A stretch of 64,000 nucleotides of DNA, taken from contig BQKZ01000618.1 of the NCBI GenBank assembly GCA_036244855.1, forward strand, positions 1-64,000, in the 5' to 3' direction. Position 1 is the stretch's first letter; each line of letters starts with the position of its first letter. Made by a program: the position numbers and the translations under genes. Of this stretch, positions 46,616 to 59,500 are shown piece by piece. Under the pieces are notes generated by a model. It was not told where the DNA came from. It saw only the letters and a list, made by a program, of their open reading frames with translations, and did not search any database. This DNA comes from Temnopleurus reevesii (lineage: Eukaryota; Echinodermata; Echinoidea; Temnopleuroida; Temnopleuridae).

Positions 46616-46718
46616 TCTTCCTTGTGCACTCTCTCCTTTTTCTCTCTTTCTCTCTCCCTCTCTCTTTCTCTCCCTCTCTCTCTTTCTCTCCCTCTCTCTC
46701 TTTCTCTCCCTCTGCCTC
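46616..46718. repeat. (TCTCTC/CCCTCTC) pyrimidine tract
   Basis: Regular TCTCTTTCTCTCCCTC units over about 100 bases. Arg/Glu-rich minus-strand ORFs are artefacts of it. Confidence 0.95.
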
Positions 46719-47403
46719 TCTGCGCTTCCAATTCTTCTGCAACTGTGACAGCATGATTGTGAAATAATTATGGTGATTAGGAGCGGAATGAATATTTGAA
46801 GAGAGCCCCCTATTAGTCGGCGATCTAATGGCCCTCATGAATATTAACGGGGTTCATGGTTATGATGCTTGCACCAGGCTTAGGGTGAGTTGCACTAAGG
46901 AATCTGCAGTGGTGGTGCTCATAATTTCATGTATGTCTCTTTGCATGTTTCATAGCTTGTACTCTGCATGAAGTCTTTCCACTGGTGCTATTAATTATTT
47001 GACGACACAAGGCAGGATCCTATTTCTTTTCTGTCTTCCAGATGAAATGATCTGTCATGAGCCAAACTTCACACAAAGTACACCTCCATCATAAATTCAT
47101 AGGTATTTGCATAAACAAGAGTTCGGCCATTTTGTTTCTTAGAAGTTCAATTTGATCTGTCTCTAAAGACTTTTTCAAAGTTATTTAAAACATACTTGAG
47201 CATCAATTTCCTTGCTTTCTTTTTTCTCGACATCAATATAAATCATCCTTCTGAGTACCACTATATTTCTTTTTTCTCTGCCTCATCATCATTATTGGAT
47301 TCATGTGAACTAACATCCAATCAGATTAGCATAAACATAAGCACTGGCTTCATCTTGATCAATGCCATCACCATTAATTGTCCCTATGTCTTCCTCCAGC
47401 TAT

Positions 47404-47483
47404 TTTCATCATCATCATTATCATCTCTATCATCACGATCATCATCACCGTCATGATCATGATCGATCATGATGATGATCTAT

Positions 47484-47559
<76 letters not shown>

Positions 47560-47832
47560 CAATCTCCACTACCACCTGACCACTACCACCACCACCATCC
47601 TCGTCATCATCATAACCAACATCATCATCACCATCATCACAATCTCCACTACCACTACTACCACCACCATCATCACCATCATCACCATCATCACCATCAT
47701 CATTATCATCATCATCCTCATCTATATCATCATCATCATCATCATATCATCACCACTACCATCAGCACCATCATCATTATAATCATCATCATCACCATCA
47801 CCACAATCACCACTACCACCACCACCACCATG
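47404..47832. repeat. (CAT)n / (CAC)n microsatellite array
   Basis: Pure ATCATC repeats at about 47484-47559 and impure CAT/CAC/ATT triplets on both sides, altogether more than 400 bases. His-rich plus-strand ORF is an artefact. Confidence 0.98.
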
Positions 47833-47862
47833 CTTCTCAATCCTTACCACAAACTCCCTTAC

Positions 47863-48089
47863 CGATCTTGGGATGCCGACAGAGAGCTTGTGCAGGTTGT
47901 GTAGGTGAGCGGTGCCGAGGTCCGGATGATGGAGGTGATGCATCTCGGCCGCCTTGGTGGGTGATGTGCTGAGATGGTTGGTTGGCATGGAGATAGAGGA
48001 TGGGAGGAATGCTGGATGAGTAGCCAGGAGATACGGGGAGGCAGCTGCCAAGTGCTCGTATCCGTTGAACGGCGGCAGACGGTGGTGCC
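47863..48089 (-). CDS. dach: DACH coding exon (His-rich middle region)
   Basis: Acceptor TGTGGCAG, donor GTAAGG, entering phase 1 (GG completes Gly) and leaving phase 0. Encodes HHRLPPFNGYEHLAAASPYL, ATHPAFLPSSISMPTNHLST and a His-rich HHLHHPDLGTAHLHNLHKLS ending PRS. NHLST and the Ala/Met/Pro composition resemble vertebrate PLMMMPHPL...MNHLST. Confidence 0.9.
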
Positions 48090-51000
48090 CTGCCACAAGG
48101 AAAAAAAAAATATTGATCACATCAATTCACTTTTGTTAATTGTTTGGCAGTATGAAATTATCAAAGTTCAAACTTCGAATTTTGAATTTAACTTATTGAT
48201 ACTTCTAATATTAAAGAGATATTGAATAAGCTGATTATTCTTTCAATGGTTTTAAATTCAGGACCTCGAAAAGATTTCAACTCTATATGATGTACATTTA
48301 TATACAAATACTGTGCAAATTTTGAAAATATCAACAGCTCAAATGCAAGGCTTTTACAAATGCCAAAATATCTGAATACTAAGATGTTGACTTATACTTG
48401 TAGATTATTTTTGAAGGTGCTATGAAAATAACAAATGTAATGGGGAAAAAGGGAAGGGGAATCAAGAGGAAAAGCAGAAAAACAAAAACAGTAACAGAAG
48501 ACATTAAAAACACTTTTAAAATCTTTTCTATTATTTTTTTACAAAAAACAGACCAATATACATTATCCGCATCACTCTAATTCTAAGTGAGAGGCGGCAA
48601 AAATGGTAAGCGACTCTCTTAATCAATTCATGAAGGCCATTCTGGTTTGATACACATACTAATGCATTCAACCATTCTCAAACAGTACATATTGCCAACG
48701 TTAAAACAAATTAATTCAGCTCTATGTTGCATCTAATCTCCTAATGAGTGGTGTAATATAGTCACAAATTGATGAAAACGTAATAGATTATTGATAATGT
48801 GCACGTATGCCAAGGATACCGCAGCATGCGCGTCAGTATCATTTAGATATTAGCACAAAGTGGTATCACCACTCCTTAGTACATGCTATAATATAGACAT
48901 ACAAGTCAGATATGAACATTCACCCCTTCTCTTCATTTTTTTCTCCTAATCCCACTTATTTTTCCATCCATTGTCTTATCATTTCTTTATTAGATTTCTC
49001 AATTGTTATAGTGAACTTATGGGTCTGAAAGTCAAACTAATATCTTTTTCATATAGTCTACCAAATTTCCGTTGACAAAGTACTACTTTGCTCAGTCTTT
49101 CTATAATTCTGGATGACTTTCAAAAGTAAAAATGACTGTAATAAATATAGGCTATTAATTTTAGTTTCCTCATCAAACAAGAAGTTCAACCACAATCCGA
49201 TCTTAATATAGCCAACGATTGGCCCTAAGTGACTCCAAACAAAGAAGAAACAACTCAAGAGAAATTATTGACATTTCTGCTCCACAAAGAGTTCTTTTTC
49301 ACTCAATTATCCTCAAAATGAACAATTCCAAAACTAGAAACAAGCACATGATCTACCCTAAAGCCCCAAACAAATCTAAAGATTTTCTTTCTCTCTTTCA
49401 TTCTACTTCTCCAATAGTTGTGCGACGAGGAGTCAATGACCTCCGTCTCGTCATCAGAAGTGATTAGAATTGACACTGATTTCTTGTTCCTTCTCTCCAT
49501 ATATTAACACCCTTGCTGTATCGATTCCATCCAAGCATTAAACCCCTAGCTCTAGCTCCATCTTACCACCTGGGTTACATTTGTTTCTATGAGTGTCAAA
49601 ACTAGAGTTTTTTCCGGAGGTAAGAAAAGAGATTTACAAAAGTCTAGGCCCCGAGGGACGGATGAATAATATCAAAAATTTCACTAATTTTGGTTCAGAT
49701 GAGGCGTAAAGACTTTTAGTTCTGTTTTCTGCCGTTACTTATTTTTTAATGTGTGTCAGGGGAGTGAGAGAGATGATTTTCATTTACTGCTTAAAAATAT
49801 GTAATAAAAGTATGCAGACGAATGCCCTGAGATGTTAATAGAGATCAGTAATTTCTATAAATGAATCATAGAATTAGAGAAGTTATTCTTCCAAGATATC
49901 AAGAAATATTCAGATCTGATGCATGGGGAAAGATATGAATTAGAAAAAAATCATATGACTATATTACTTGAGGGGTATCACCTGTAAAATAGTGGAAATT
50001 GATGTAAATAATACCTTAAAAATTTGAAACACTTTTTGTTTGATAGGACAAATAGACCGCTTCACTTTATCTGTCTCTGGAGATAAACTAACAAATCAAA
50101 TGCAATAACATGTCATATTATTTGAGGTGTTGAATAAAATTTGTGTAGAAAAACAAGGGTTAAACCATAATCGAAGTGAGTTTGACAAAAGGAATGTACA
50201 AACGAAAAAACGCATCTAATTTGAGCATACTTGAAGGTGAGGATCTGGGTAATACGAGGTTCGGAAGTTAACATGACACATACTTCCAAAGCCTGTAATC
50301 TCATCAGCCTTTCTTACTTTGCACTGTAAATGAATCAATTGGATCGGAGATCTTAAGGGACCCTCAAGATTGAAATCCCGACAGGTTTTGTTATGATTTA
50401 TGTCTTTTCCCCTAAATTCTCTCAAAGTCAAATCTCTTTCAAGTCTTCTTGATCTCCATCTCTCTCAATTTCTTGACAAATTCTCTTTCTTCTTTCAAAG
50501 AGGGTGGAAATAAGCATAGGCTAAGGAATTGAAACAAGGATGTATATTTGTTTATCTTGGATATTTCGTTGATTTACTCTGCTCCAGTGAATTAATTCCT
50601 GCTTTGATGTTGAGCGGTTATGACATCCAATCATACATTTAGATGATAACATCATTCTGAACTTGAATTTCACCTCGTGACTAATGAGAAATTGTTATTA
50701 TTTCTCACATATTTTTAGAAAGTGGAGTTCTCCCCATTGTTCACTGCCTGAAGGACATGCAAAGGATTCAATTAGCTTTATCAGTCATTTGAATTCATTA
50801 TCGTTCATCTTGACGGAGTGAATGCTCTTTCAAATAAATGATTACAGAGATGTAACACAACTATAAAGAAGTTGAATGTTTCCTGTGATTAGGGTATCAA
50901 ATCAAATGTGAAACTGCGCATTAAATGTTTCAGACTTTCAGATATATTGTGCAATCAGGGTTTTATTTGCCATTTAGGAGTAATAACCAAGAGCTCTAAC

Positions 51001-53385
51001 AGGATAAACATCAAGCAATTTTAATCAGGATACATTTGGTATTTGGTATTGTATAAAAGTAAGTCTAGCTTGTCTGGCTCAAACTATAGGCCTAAAGCAG
51101 CGATGTACTAATTGTTTTATTGGAAGAGTGAATGTTATTAGATATACTGCCATGGTAACAAAGATTTTGATCTAACACAAATGTTGCAAAGATTAAGGGT
51201 ACACCTTACTCCATATAAAAAACCCATGGGCCCATAAAGTTGTTTATATTATCTTCCACGATAGGTAACACAAATAGGACGGAGGGAGCCCTCACCTTCT
51301 TTCGTCCATGACGTACATGTCAGCTTCCAATAGAGACTCTCTACAAATATTTTCTGAGAGGGTTTATCTAAATTTGTAACGGAACCACTGTGACACAGCA
51401 GAACATGCACGTACCTTTCTAATAATTATATTACTACAACCTAATAAAGCAGCCAAGCATAATTCAAACGGAAAATGATGGTTCAGCTTTTTTATCTCGT
51501 CTTTTCCAGCCCTTTCCTCGATATTTTAAACTTTCATAGCCGCTGGCTAAAATGTTATGCGTACAGCAACCCTATCGCCGTACAATAATATCACACGGTT
51601 TTTATCCACCCAATGATAACAGGACTTACTTATTTGTTTCTCTTTATAGAGCAAGTAAGAGATTCGTTTAGGAAACTTCTCAAAGTCGATGACACCGTTG
51701 AGTGAAAACAATCCAATTTTGCCGCGTTACCATGGTTACTACCTGATTGAGATGCACACTGGGAATTGGGGCATATCAGTATTTTATTTTCTTTCACCCC
51801 AACACATATTTTTGTTTTCACACTTTAAATTTGGCATCAAACATAGACCCATGAGGGACGAGAGATAAAAGAGTGACACAAGATTGGGGAGGGGGTAGGG
51901 TAGTAGGGGAACAGTGTGAGTAGGAGGTAGGGGATTGGAGGGGGAGGGGGACAGAGGACTAAAGAGGGAAGGGGTCAGGGATAGAGGAGTGGGGTGTAGG
52001 GGAGTGGGGAGTGGAGGGAAAGACAACTAAGAGTTACCGTGCAAGGGATGGAAACGCGCACAATAAAAAGACAAAAATATTTTGAGAAAAATTTCATTTT
52101 GTTCTAAAGAAAATTATGGCAATTCGAGAAGAGAGAGAATGTGGAAAGAGGAATGAAAAAATAGGCCTACAGATTAAAAAAGCAAGAAAAAGGACAACAT
52201 GAACATGAAAGCCCCTTCTTGAGTGCTATGTGTCAGTGTGCGACAAGGAAGTTGTCTGTCCATGGGTGTCTGTCCATGGTGCATGTAAAGTTGTGTTTGC
52301 GGAGCGAGGGTGGAGATGGGGTAAAGTGAACCCCTAGTCACAGGTGCATGGGACCCTCTCTTCCAGGGGAGGGGGTATGGTGATGTATAGGTTATAATGA
52401 CAGAGATGTGGTGCAAGCAGAAAGCACCAGTCTCGACTCTTTTCCTCTGCAAATTTAAACTTTTCAAAACCAATTCTAGCAAAGAGTGATATCTCTTTGA
52501 ATAACTATCTCAGAATGACGCAAATAGAATTATAGAGAAAGGTCAGATGAATTTCTCTCCATTTCATTTCTCTAATTTGTTCTCAACTGTTACACCTACA
52601 CCTAAGCTGGATTCAAACAAACCATTCACCTAAATGATAACCAATGAGGTAACTTTCAATGCAGCGCTGATGGCCGAGATAAGATGGGGGAAGGTGATGA
52701 AACTGTTTTCAATCCATGTTTTCTGATGAACGAGATTAAACAGAATGAGAGGTGACAATGACAAGGTAGAATCGTCACTAACTCCTGATCAGGAAAAATG
52801 ACTAAGCTCTCCTTTCATGTCAATTCCAAAATATTCATTACACTATTTGCTTATTACGATCCCCATCCCACTTCTGGAGTTAATTTGAGAATGATTTTGC
52901 TCATATTTGCTTCATATTTAGGATGGACTGCTAGCGTTGATAGCTGAGATATAATCATGGTGTCAAAACGCTTTTCCTTGGCAATATTCTATTATAAATT
53001 AATGTTTGGGATCAGATATCATTCAAAATCACCAGGAAATCTTGTTTGTTACAGACAACTGCCCTATATTAAACAAGATGTATTAAACAAGACTCTCTTT
53101 TAAATGATAGAACTGTTTGTATAGAAGTAACAGAGAGAATGATGCTGTACATGAATTGAATCCTTATCCCCAATTTTTTTCGTATTGCTTTCCTAACTTT
53201 TAGTTAAAAATATAATTGGTTTATTTTGGGAACTGGTCTTATTTTATACTCTTTTTGTGTGAAAAGATAGAGAAAACAACCCGCTTTTATTCAACAAAGT
53301 GGATGATAATGTGCAGACTGGATGAATTGAGTCTCAAACATTCAATAAAAAATAAAAAATATAAAAAATAAAAAAAAGTACTCAC
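48090..53385 (-). other. DACH intron (5.3 kb)
   Basis: AT-rich with a G-rich simple tract (51880-52020). I see no coding exon; short minus-strand frames such as 52174-52482 lack any motif. Confidence 0.7.
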
Positions 53386-53504
53386 CATTTTCCAATTTTG
53401 GTCTTTTGAGCAGGTCGAGAGCGGGTCCCATACGGCTAAGTCCATGGATGGTTGGTGTGAGCGAGAGAGGAATATTACGCTTAGGAGGTCTGCCTGGTCG
53501 ACTG
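53386..53504 (-). CDS. dach: DACH coding exon (RPGRPPKR linker)
   Basis: Acceptor TTTCTCAG (a second AG three bases on, CAGCAG, could shift the start to 53501), donor GTGAGT, leaving phase 1. Encodes SRPGRPPKRNIPLSLTPTIH, then GLSRMGPALDLLKRPKLEN. SRPGRPPKR directly follows DACHbox-N in vertebrate DACH1/2, so the missing DNA-binding exon should end just before this one. Confidence 0.96.
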
Positions 53505-56500
53505 CTGAGAAACAGAGGAAAACAACATTGGAAAATAATGAATAATAGTAATATAATAATATAGAATATTTTTATAGCGCTAATAACAAAGAGTAGCATA
53601 GTCCTTTACAATATAAAAGTTGTAAGACAAGCTCATAAATCTTTAAATGCATAATTATGACAGTTATATCTTTATCATACTTAATACAACTAATCTTCTT
53701 CAAACAATGGATTGACATGATCTCTATATAACTGCTTGCTTGCTTATCTTTAACTTCACTACATTTCCACAGTGCGGAAAATAAATGTAATGTTCTCAAA
53801 TAAAACAACAAATAGAACACATCAAATTATTCTTACAAATACAATTACTTTTATTATATGATATATGATATATCAACTATCAAGGTTTATGTCAATGAAG
53901 CATTCCCTTCAGGGTTCACCTTTGACCTCACATTTATACTACATGTCTTACAAGGTGAAAGCAATGATTACCAAAAATAACACCAAATTCAACAAGAGTC
54001 ACTACTTCTTTATTCCATATATGCCAATCAAATTATTGCCCCTGAAAAAGTACATTGCCCCCTGAAAGAAAAAAAAAAGGAGGGAACTCATTGAGCCTCT
54101 CAGTGGGGAATCCTGTTCCAGTTTAGGTCACAATGACAAGAGTCGGGAGAAAAAAAAGAAAAATCAGATATTCGGAATCTCGAGAAATGGTAGTTTAGCA
54201 TTTCCCCAAATGACACTTTTGTGACCAGAAGTAGTTAGCATCCATTCAGAAAATCTAACTCAATAAAACACCTCAAATTACAAGGGCGGAGTATCAGGTG
54301 GGAGAATAGAGAAGAGGGTGGCTGGGGCATCAATAGAATAGAAACACGTATGGGGGAGAGGACAGGAGAGGAGTGTGAATAAGAGATGGGGAAAGGATAT
54401 GGGAGAGGGGTCAAAACAAGAACAAAATTATTGCCTCCTTGGTCAAAAAAGAAAAATAGGAAATGATGCAAAGGGCAAAAACCAAATATAGGAAGCTACA
54501 TGTATATAGCAGGTGATGAACACATAAAAGAAAGACACAAGATACAGAGAAAATCATTTCAATTATGATATCCATCAAAAGATATTAATCAGGGTGAGGA
54601 GAAAACTAAAAATGGAGTAAAATCAGGAAGGAAAATATTCCACATATCCCCCTCTTCCTAAGAAAAAGTCAAGATTGAGCAACTCCATAAAAGAAAGATT
54701 TGGAAAATATGAGTCGCTATGGGACAAAGAGAACAAAAAATATTTAAGTAGAAAATCCATTGTACCAAGTCATTTGAAGGAAAGTGACAGAAAATATAGT
54801 TCTTCCTGGGATAAAATAGTTTTTGAAGACACGACGGTGTCAGTGAACCTGTCGGAGTTATTCTTCGTCGTCGGACGTAGATCCGAGAGTCACTGATACA
54901 TCTAGAGTGAGCAAACACACTGCATTATAGCATACTAGGTTAGACAAACTTGCACACGCTCGGTTTACGTATGCCAAACTTGTCGATTCTCCATCTAAAT
55001 CTTTCTTTTTATTACCAATCGAACATTTCTCGCGAGGCCCGGTGAGAGACCGCGGAGGGGGGAAGGAGAGCCGGTCAGGGGGGCACCTGACACCGAAAGC
55101 TAAAAACGATGAAAGAAAGGATCTGTTCATTTGCACAGCGATTACGAGTCATGACGAATGAAACGTGTATTTATGACAGAAAGAGAAATGGAAGAAAGAA
55201 GGAGAGAGTGAAAGAGGGGGGAAAAGATTGACCTATTTGCTCTATGTGTTACCTGCATCCGAGAAGAGCTGAGTAAATGTATGGACCCGTTTATGATTTC
55301 CCCTCACACTCTAGGGTTTGGGGTAAATGATCATGGGAGAAGGTTGAGGGAGAGGGGGAATTTGAGAAATAGCTTGTATCTAGGCCCCTTATGTCAATGG
55401 CATACAGTAACTACAGCATACTCTTATGTACACAAAGTGTTAAAAACTTACAGGCAGGATGAGGTCTGGATGTTAACAATTATGAAAGTATGAAATTGAT
55501 TGATTGATCAAAAGAGTAAACTTTGCCCTTTTTAACATCACTTAAACAAGGAAAACAAAGGACAGCTGAGAGGGGCACATTGAACTCTAATAATCCATAG
55601 CAAGATCGTTCACTTCGTTTCTCTACACTTTGGACCACATTGTTTAGGCATTTCCCCCATCCAACTAACTTTCATTTTGTGGAGGAAATACAAGAACTTT
55701 TTTTACGCTACTTGCAGATGTCAAAACACATACTAAAATTCATTGAATGAAAAGTATCTGAAGTTGCTGTTTGCATATTATAAAAATTATAATAAACAAA
55801 TCTCTCATTAATTTCTCCTTGGAATGCAAAATCTATAGTTAAAAACCTAAAAATCATAATTCCCTTTCGTGTCGACTGATATTATCTGTAGAAATTCCAC
55901 ACCTCGTATCAACTTTATCTTTAAAATTCCTCAACATAGCAAATTGCAGGAAAGCAATCAGCATCTGTGCATTACATACAGATGAATTATATTACATGAC
56001 AAGGCTAATTAGCTAATTGCTGGTAACTTGTTTGTAACAAATGCAATCACCATAACAACTAGGCATGAAACGTTGCGGAGCCCATCAGAGCGTAATATTA
56101 TGTTGTCCATGTCTGATGGGACTTATTGGTCGTGACAGCACCTTTCAATGTGCTTGGGCAGATACGGGTCTGTACCCTCGGTTCTTCCTACCCCTACCCC
56201 TCCCCACCACCTCCTGCACCCCAACCAATCATCAAATGATCCCCCCTTTTCCGCACTAATTTTCAATCCCTGCCCATCGACTTATCTCTCATTTCTCGTC
56301 CCATGCAAATGAAATAATAAACGACTGTCATCAGACGACAAACCAGCACAAGGACAGGGATGTTTCAGTCCATGTAAGCTGAACCTAGAGTAATTAAGAC
56401 TAATTTTGAAATAGAAGTTAACTTCCCACATTTGGTTACGAGATGGGATGCTATGATAGGAGAAGTTGAGAGCTGATGCGAGATCATACCGCTAATGGAA

Positions 56501-59500
56501 CAATTAGTACATCCATCCACGGATGAATTTAGACAGGTGCTTTGCAATGGATATATTCATTTTATTACCCATTGGTGAATATATCACTTAAAAGCCTCTA
56601 TAAAAGTTTAATTTCTCAATCTTAAGAGAATATAAAACACAATAAATTCATGATATCAACAAAGAAAAAACACAAACCTAATAGTATTCGTGATTTACAA
56701 AAACTTTTAAACATGATGTGAAGTTTCAGTATAAAAAAAAAAATAAAAATAAAAATTCTGTCCATATAAATCTTCTGTTTTATATTCCATTCCAATCAAT
56801 TAGACTAACCAAAAACAAACAAAAGGATAAATGATTTTTATTCTAAAAAACTAAAATAGATCATGCTATCAAGTTCCAAATCCTTTTATCCTGTTATTTT
56901 ATATTATTCATTTAAACCATGTTTCAGGAATCATGTAAAATCATTAGAGATAAAAACAAAAATTACAACAAGCTGACCACAAAATGTAATTTGGGAATAA
57001 AAAGAATGACAAAAACAGTACTTAAACCCATTTAATGGGTCACATTATATAAATAAAAAATCTGATTAAATTTCCCTCCACAATAAAATCAAATATCTTT
57101 ATGTGAGAAAGCTTTCCATGAAATGTGACACAACTTCCCTTCTGCTCTCAAACTCTTTCGCACAGATAATGAGTTCACAGGAGAAATTCAGGAAAGGGCA
57201 TAATGAAAATGTTGGATCATTAGGAACTTCCATCAACGATACACACCTGATCAGAGACAATCAAAACTTGCTAATTTGAAGAAAAAGTCACAAATATAGA
57301 ATTTCTTCAGGATATGTATTTTTAAGTTCTATTATTTTGTCCTAATTACCTCATTTTCATTTCTACGGAGAGGGGTGAGGGTAAAATCTACATTTGAGGT
57401 TTATTTGTGTGAAAGTCATCTCTTTCTGCACCATAACCACCTCACATAGTAATTAATATAGTGTATCTATATTCTTCTCAATGTACATGTAGGAATCATT
57501 GCAACAAATAGATTTATTGCTTATTCCTGATGATTGTCAAGACATGAGCAAAATGTAATTTGATACTGGAAATGCAATGAGATTATGAAATGCTTAATAC
57601 ACAAATATCAATAATGATTCGTTACATTTAAAGAAAATATTAATGAGATCAAAGTTCACAAAGCGCCTAAATCTCAAATCCTAATTCTCACGCATATTAG
57701 AGAGATACTGCATCATGTGAACTATTTCCCAACAATGAATTGATTGTCATTTCCTCCAAGTTGTTTGCCCAACTTGAGCATTAATGGTAGAAAAATACAA
57801 TCACTACTCAAAAGAAAACACAAATTGGCATTAGACAAATACACCAAATCCTCAATAGAGGAAGACAAATTTTACACTAAAAAGTTTTTAAGGGCTTTGG
57901 GTAAAGTGAAAGAAAACAGGAGGCCGAAGCACAAGTCAAAATTCATGATTTCCTTTACAAGAGCCGAGGAGAATCGGAAGAGAGAAACAGGCACTTGTGG
58001 AAAACAGAATAGAGATTTTCTTCTTTTGTGTGAGGTTGGAGAACATCAACCGAATTTCCATTTCAATTACATCAAGTCAGTCCAAGCTAAACATCTTGCA
58101 GGACTTTTCCGATCCTTTGTGAGGTTCTCTCCGCTCCATTCCTCTTCTGCGCTATGTCCTCCAACAAAGGAGATCAACGTTTGAAAGGCATGTTCCACTG
58201 TTACAAAAATACAACTTTCGCTTGTTGTCCTTTGTGTGGATGTAGCACAGCCCATAGCTACACTTGGTTCGGCCGAGATGGCAGAGAAAACGGAGGGGAA
58301 AGGGTGGAAAGCTAGAAAAATAAAGTTCGGCACTGACAAAACTTTGGAAAGCTTCTTACACGGAACGGAAGCCCTCAAGTTAAACACTGACAGGAGGTTT
58401 TCTGCCATTCTTCTTTTCACTTACTATTTTTTTAATCCCGGTATAATTTCCAAGGGGAGCAGTGGCTTATGTTATGATTTTTTATTCAAAGTGAAAACTG
58501 TTTCAAACAACAGCTTACAAAAATATGAACCCTTCCTAACTTCTGGATTGGTGCCTAGACAATTCAGATTATGGTATTCAAGCCATCTATGGAGGCAAAC
58601 AGGAAAGAAATCACTCAAATGCACATATACATTCAACCCCTTTGAACTGATATTCAATTACTTTGGATAATTAATGAAACAATGATGTAAGACTTATTTG
58701 CAATCTCTGATATTACAAATTGAAATTTGACTACAGGATTTGAACTAAATTATTTCTTGATTTTATTTATAACCAAATAATTAAAGATTCTTATATTCTT
58801 TAAAGAATGCTAATCCATCTGTAAATTCCATATTTTCCTCATTTGTCTGCAAAAATCCCTGTCTGATTGGAAGATCTGAAAGACATGGATTTTTTCTGAA
58901 AGAATGATTGAATCATGTTGACTTTTCCAAATTGACTTTGCTTTGGCGTAATTCTACTGTTTACTTGTCATCACTTGAAATATGGAGCCCCAGGCTTTTA
59001 GAAGATTTGACGGGTTCCAAGAAAATAGATGAGATGGATGCAATGGTAAGGGAGATGCTTTCTGATATTTCTCTTAACCGCTTCCCTACCGCATCCTCAA
59101 CACTCCTTTTTAAAGCTTATGGCAGTAAAACATTTCGGTAGCAAATCACTTAAGCTCTAAGAAAAGCAAGTATATGTACATGCAAATAGGTATTTCAAGA
59201 TTATTTTTTCATAAGTAATATTCTCTACAACAAGCATGCTGAATACTTGTTTGTTTCAGATTTGTTCTTAATTTTTTGTACATTACTTACAGTTCGTCAA
59301 AATTAGATATTTTTGCTTTAAATGATGTGTTTTTTTTTAAATATCCAACATTTGAGATCGCTTTATTGGTTTAAATGAAAGCAAGAAAAAAAAACAATTA
59401 CATAAAACTTTTGTAATCTACTAAATCTAAATAAATATGCAGAGGGAGGCAGCAGTATGCAGCACACAGCACAGCACATACACAAGACGTTGTTGTTGTT

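Larger units (their letters stand above)
43325..47862 (-). other. DACH intron (4.5 kb)
   Basis: Contains a CT-rich tract (46616-46718), a long (CAT)n array (47404-47832) that ends 30 bases from the donor of the next upstream exon, and AT-rich DNA elsewhere. No coding sequence recognised. Confidence 0.75.
28954..53504 (-). other. dach: dachshund (DACH) gene, ten 3' coding exons
   Basis: Ten exons on the minus strand join in matching phases to about 447 codons plus stop. They encode the part of Dachshund after the DNA-binding DACHbox-N. In order: the RPGRPPKR linker, a Ser/Pro/His-rich middle with SSHPSSH and an acidic HEDEDEKESD run, and the C-terminal DACHbox-C coiled coil (METLLTNIQGLLKVASDNAR, then LLRERELRESMEKQL). 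The tail is LQDARMYFK. Dachshund is a nuclear Ski/Sno-related transcription cofactor that works with Six and Eya proteins in eye, limb and neural patterning; in this protein the coiled coil mediates partner (Eya) contacts. The 5' exon encoding DACHbox-N is not in the window, so the gene is cut at the right edge. It is convergent with TMEM33. Confidence 0.97.

Noticed and set aside
46441..46838. Arg/Glu-rich minus-strand ORFs
   Set aside because: CT-repeat translation; no splice sites matching DACH phases.
47378..47782. Poly-His/Ile plus-strand ORF of 134 codons
   Set aside because: Translation of the (CAT)n array on the strand opposite to DACH; no domain.
54858..55136. 92-codon minus-strand ORF ending in an acidic SDDEE in the DACH 5' intron
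   Set aside because: Contains no DACHbox-N motif and does not resemble any part of Dachshund; the GC-rich part may be regulatory instead.
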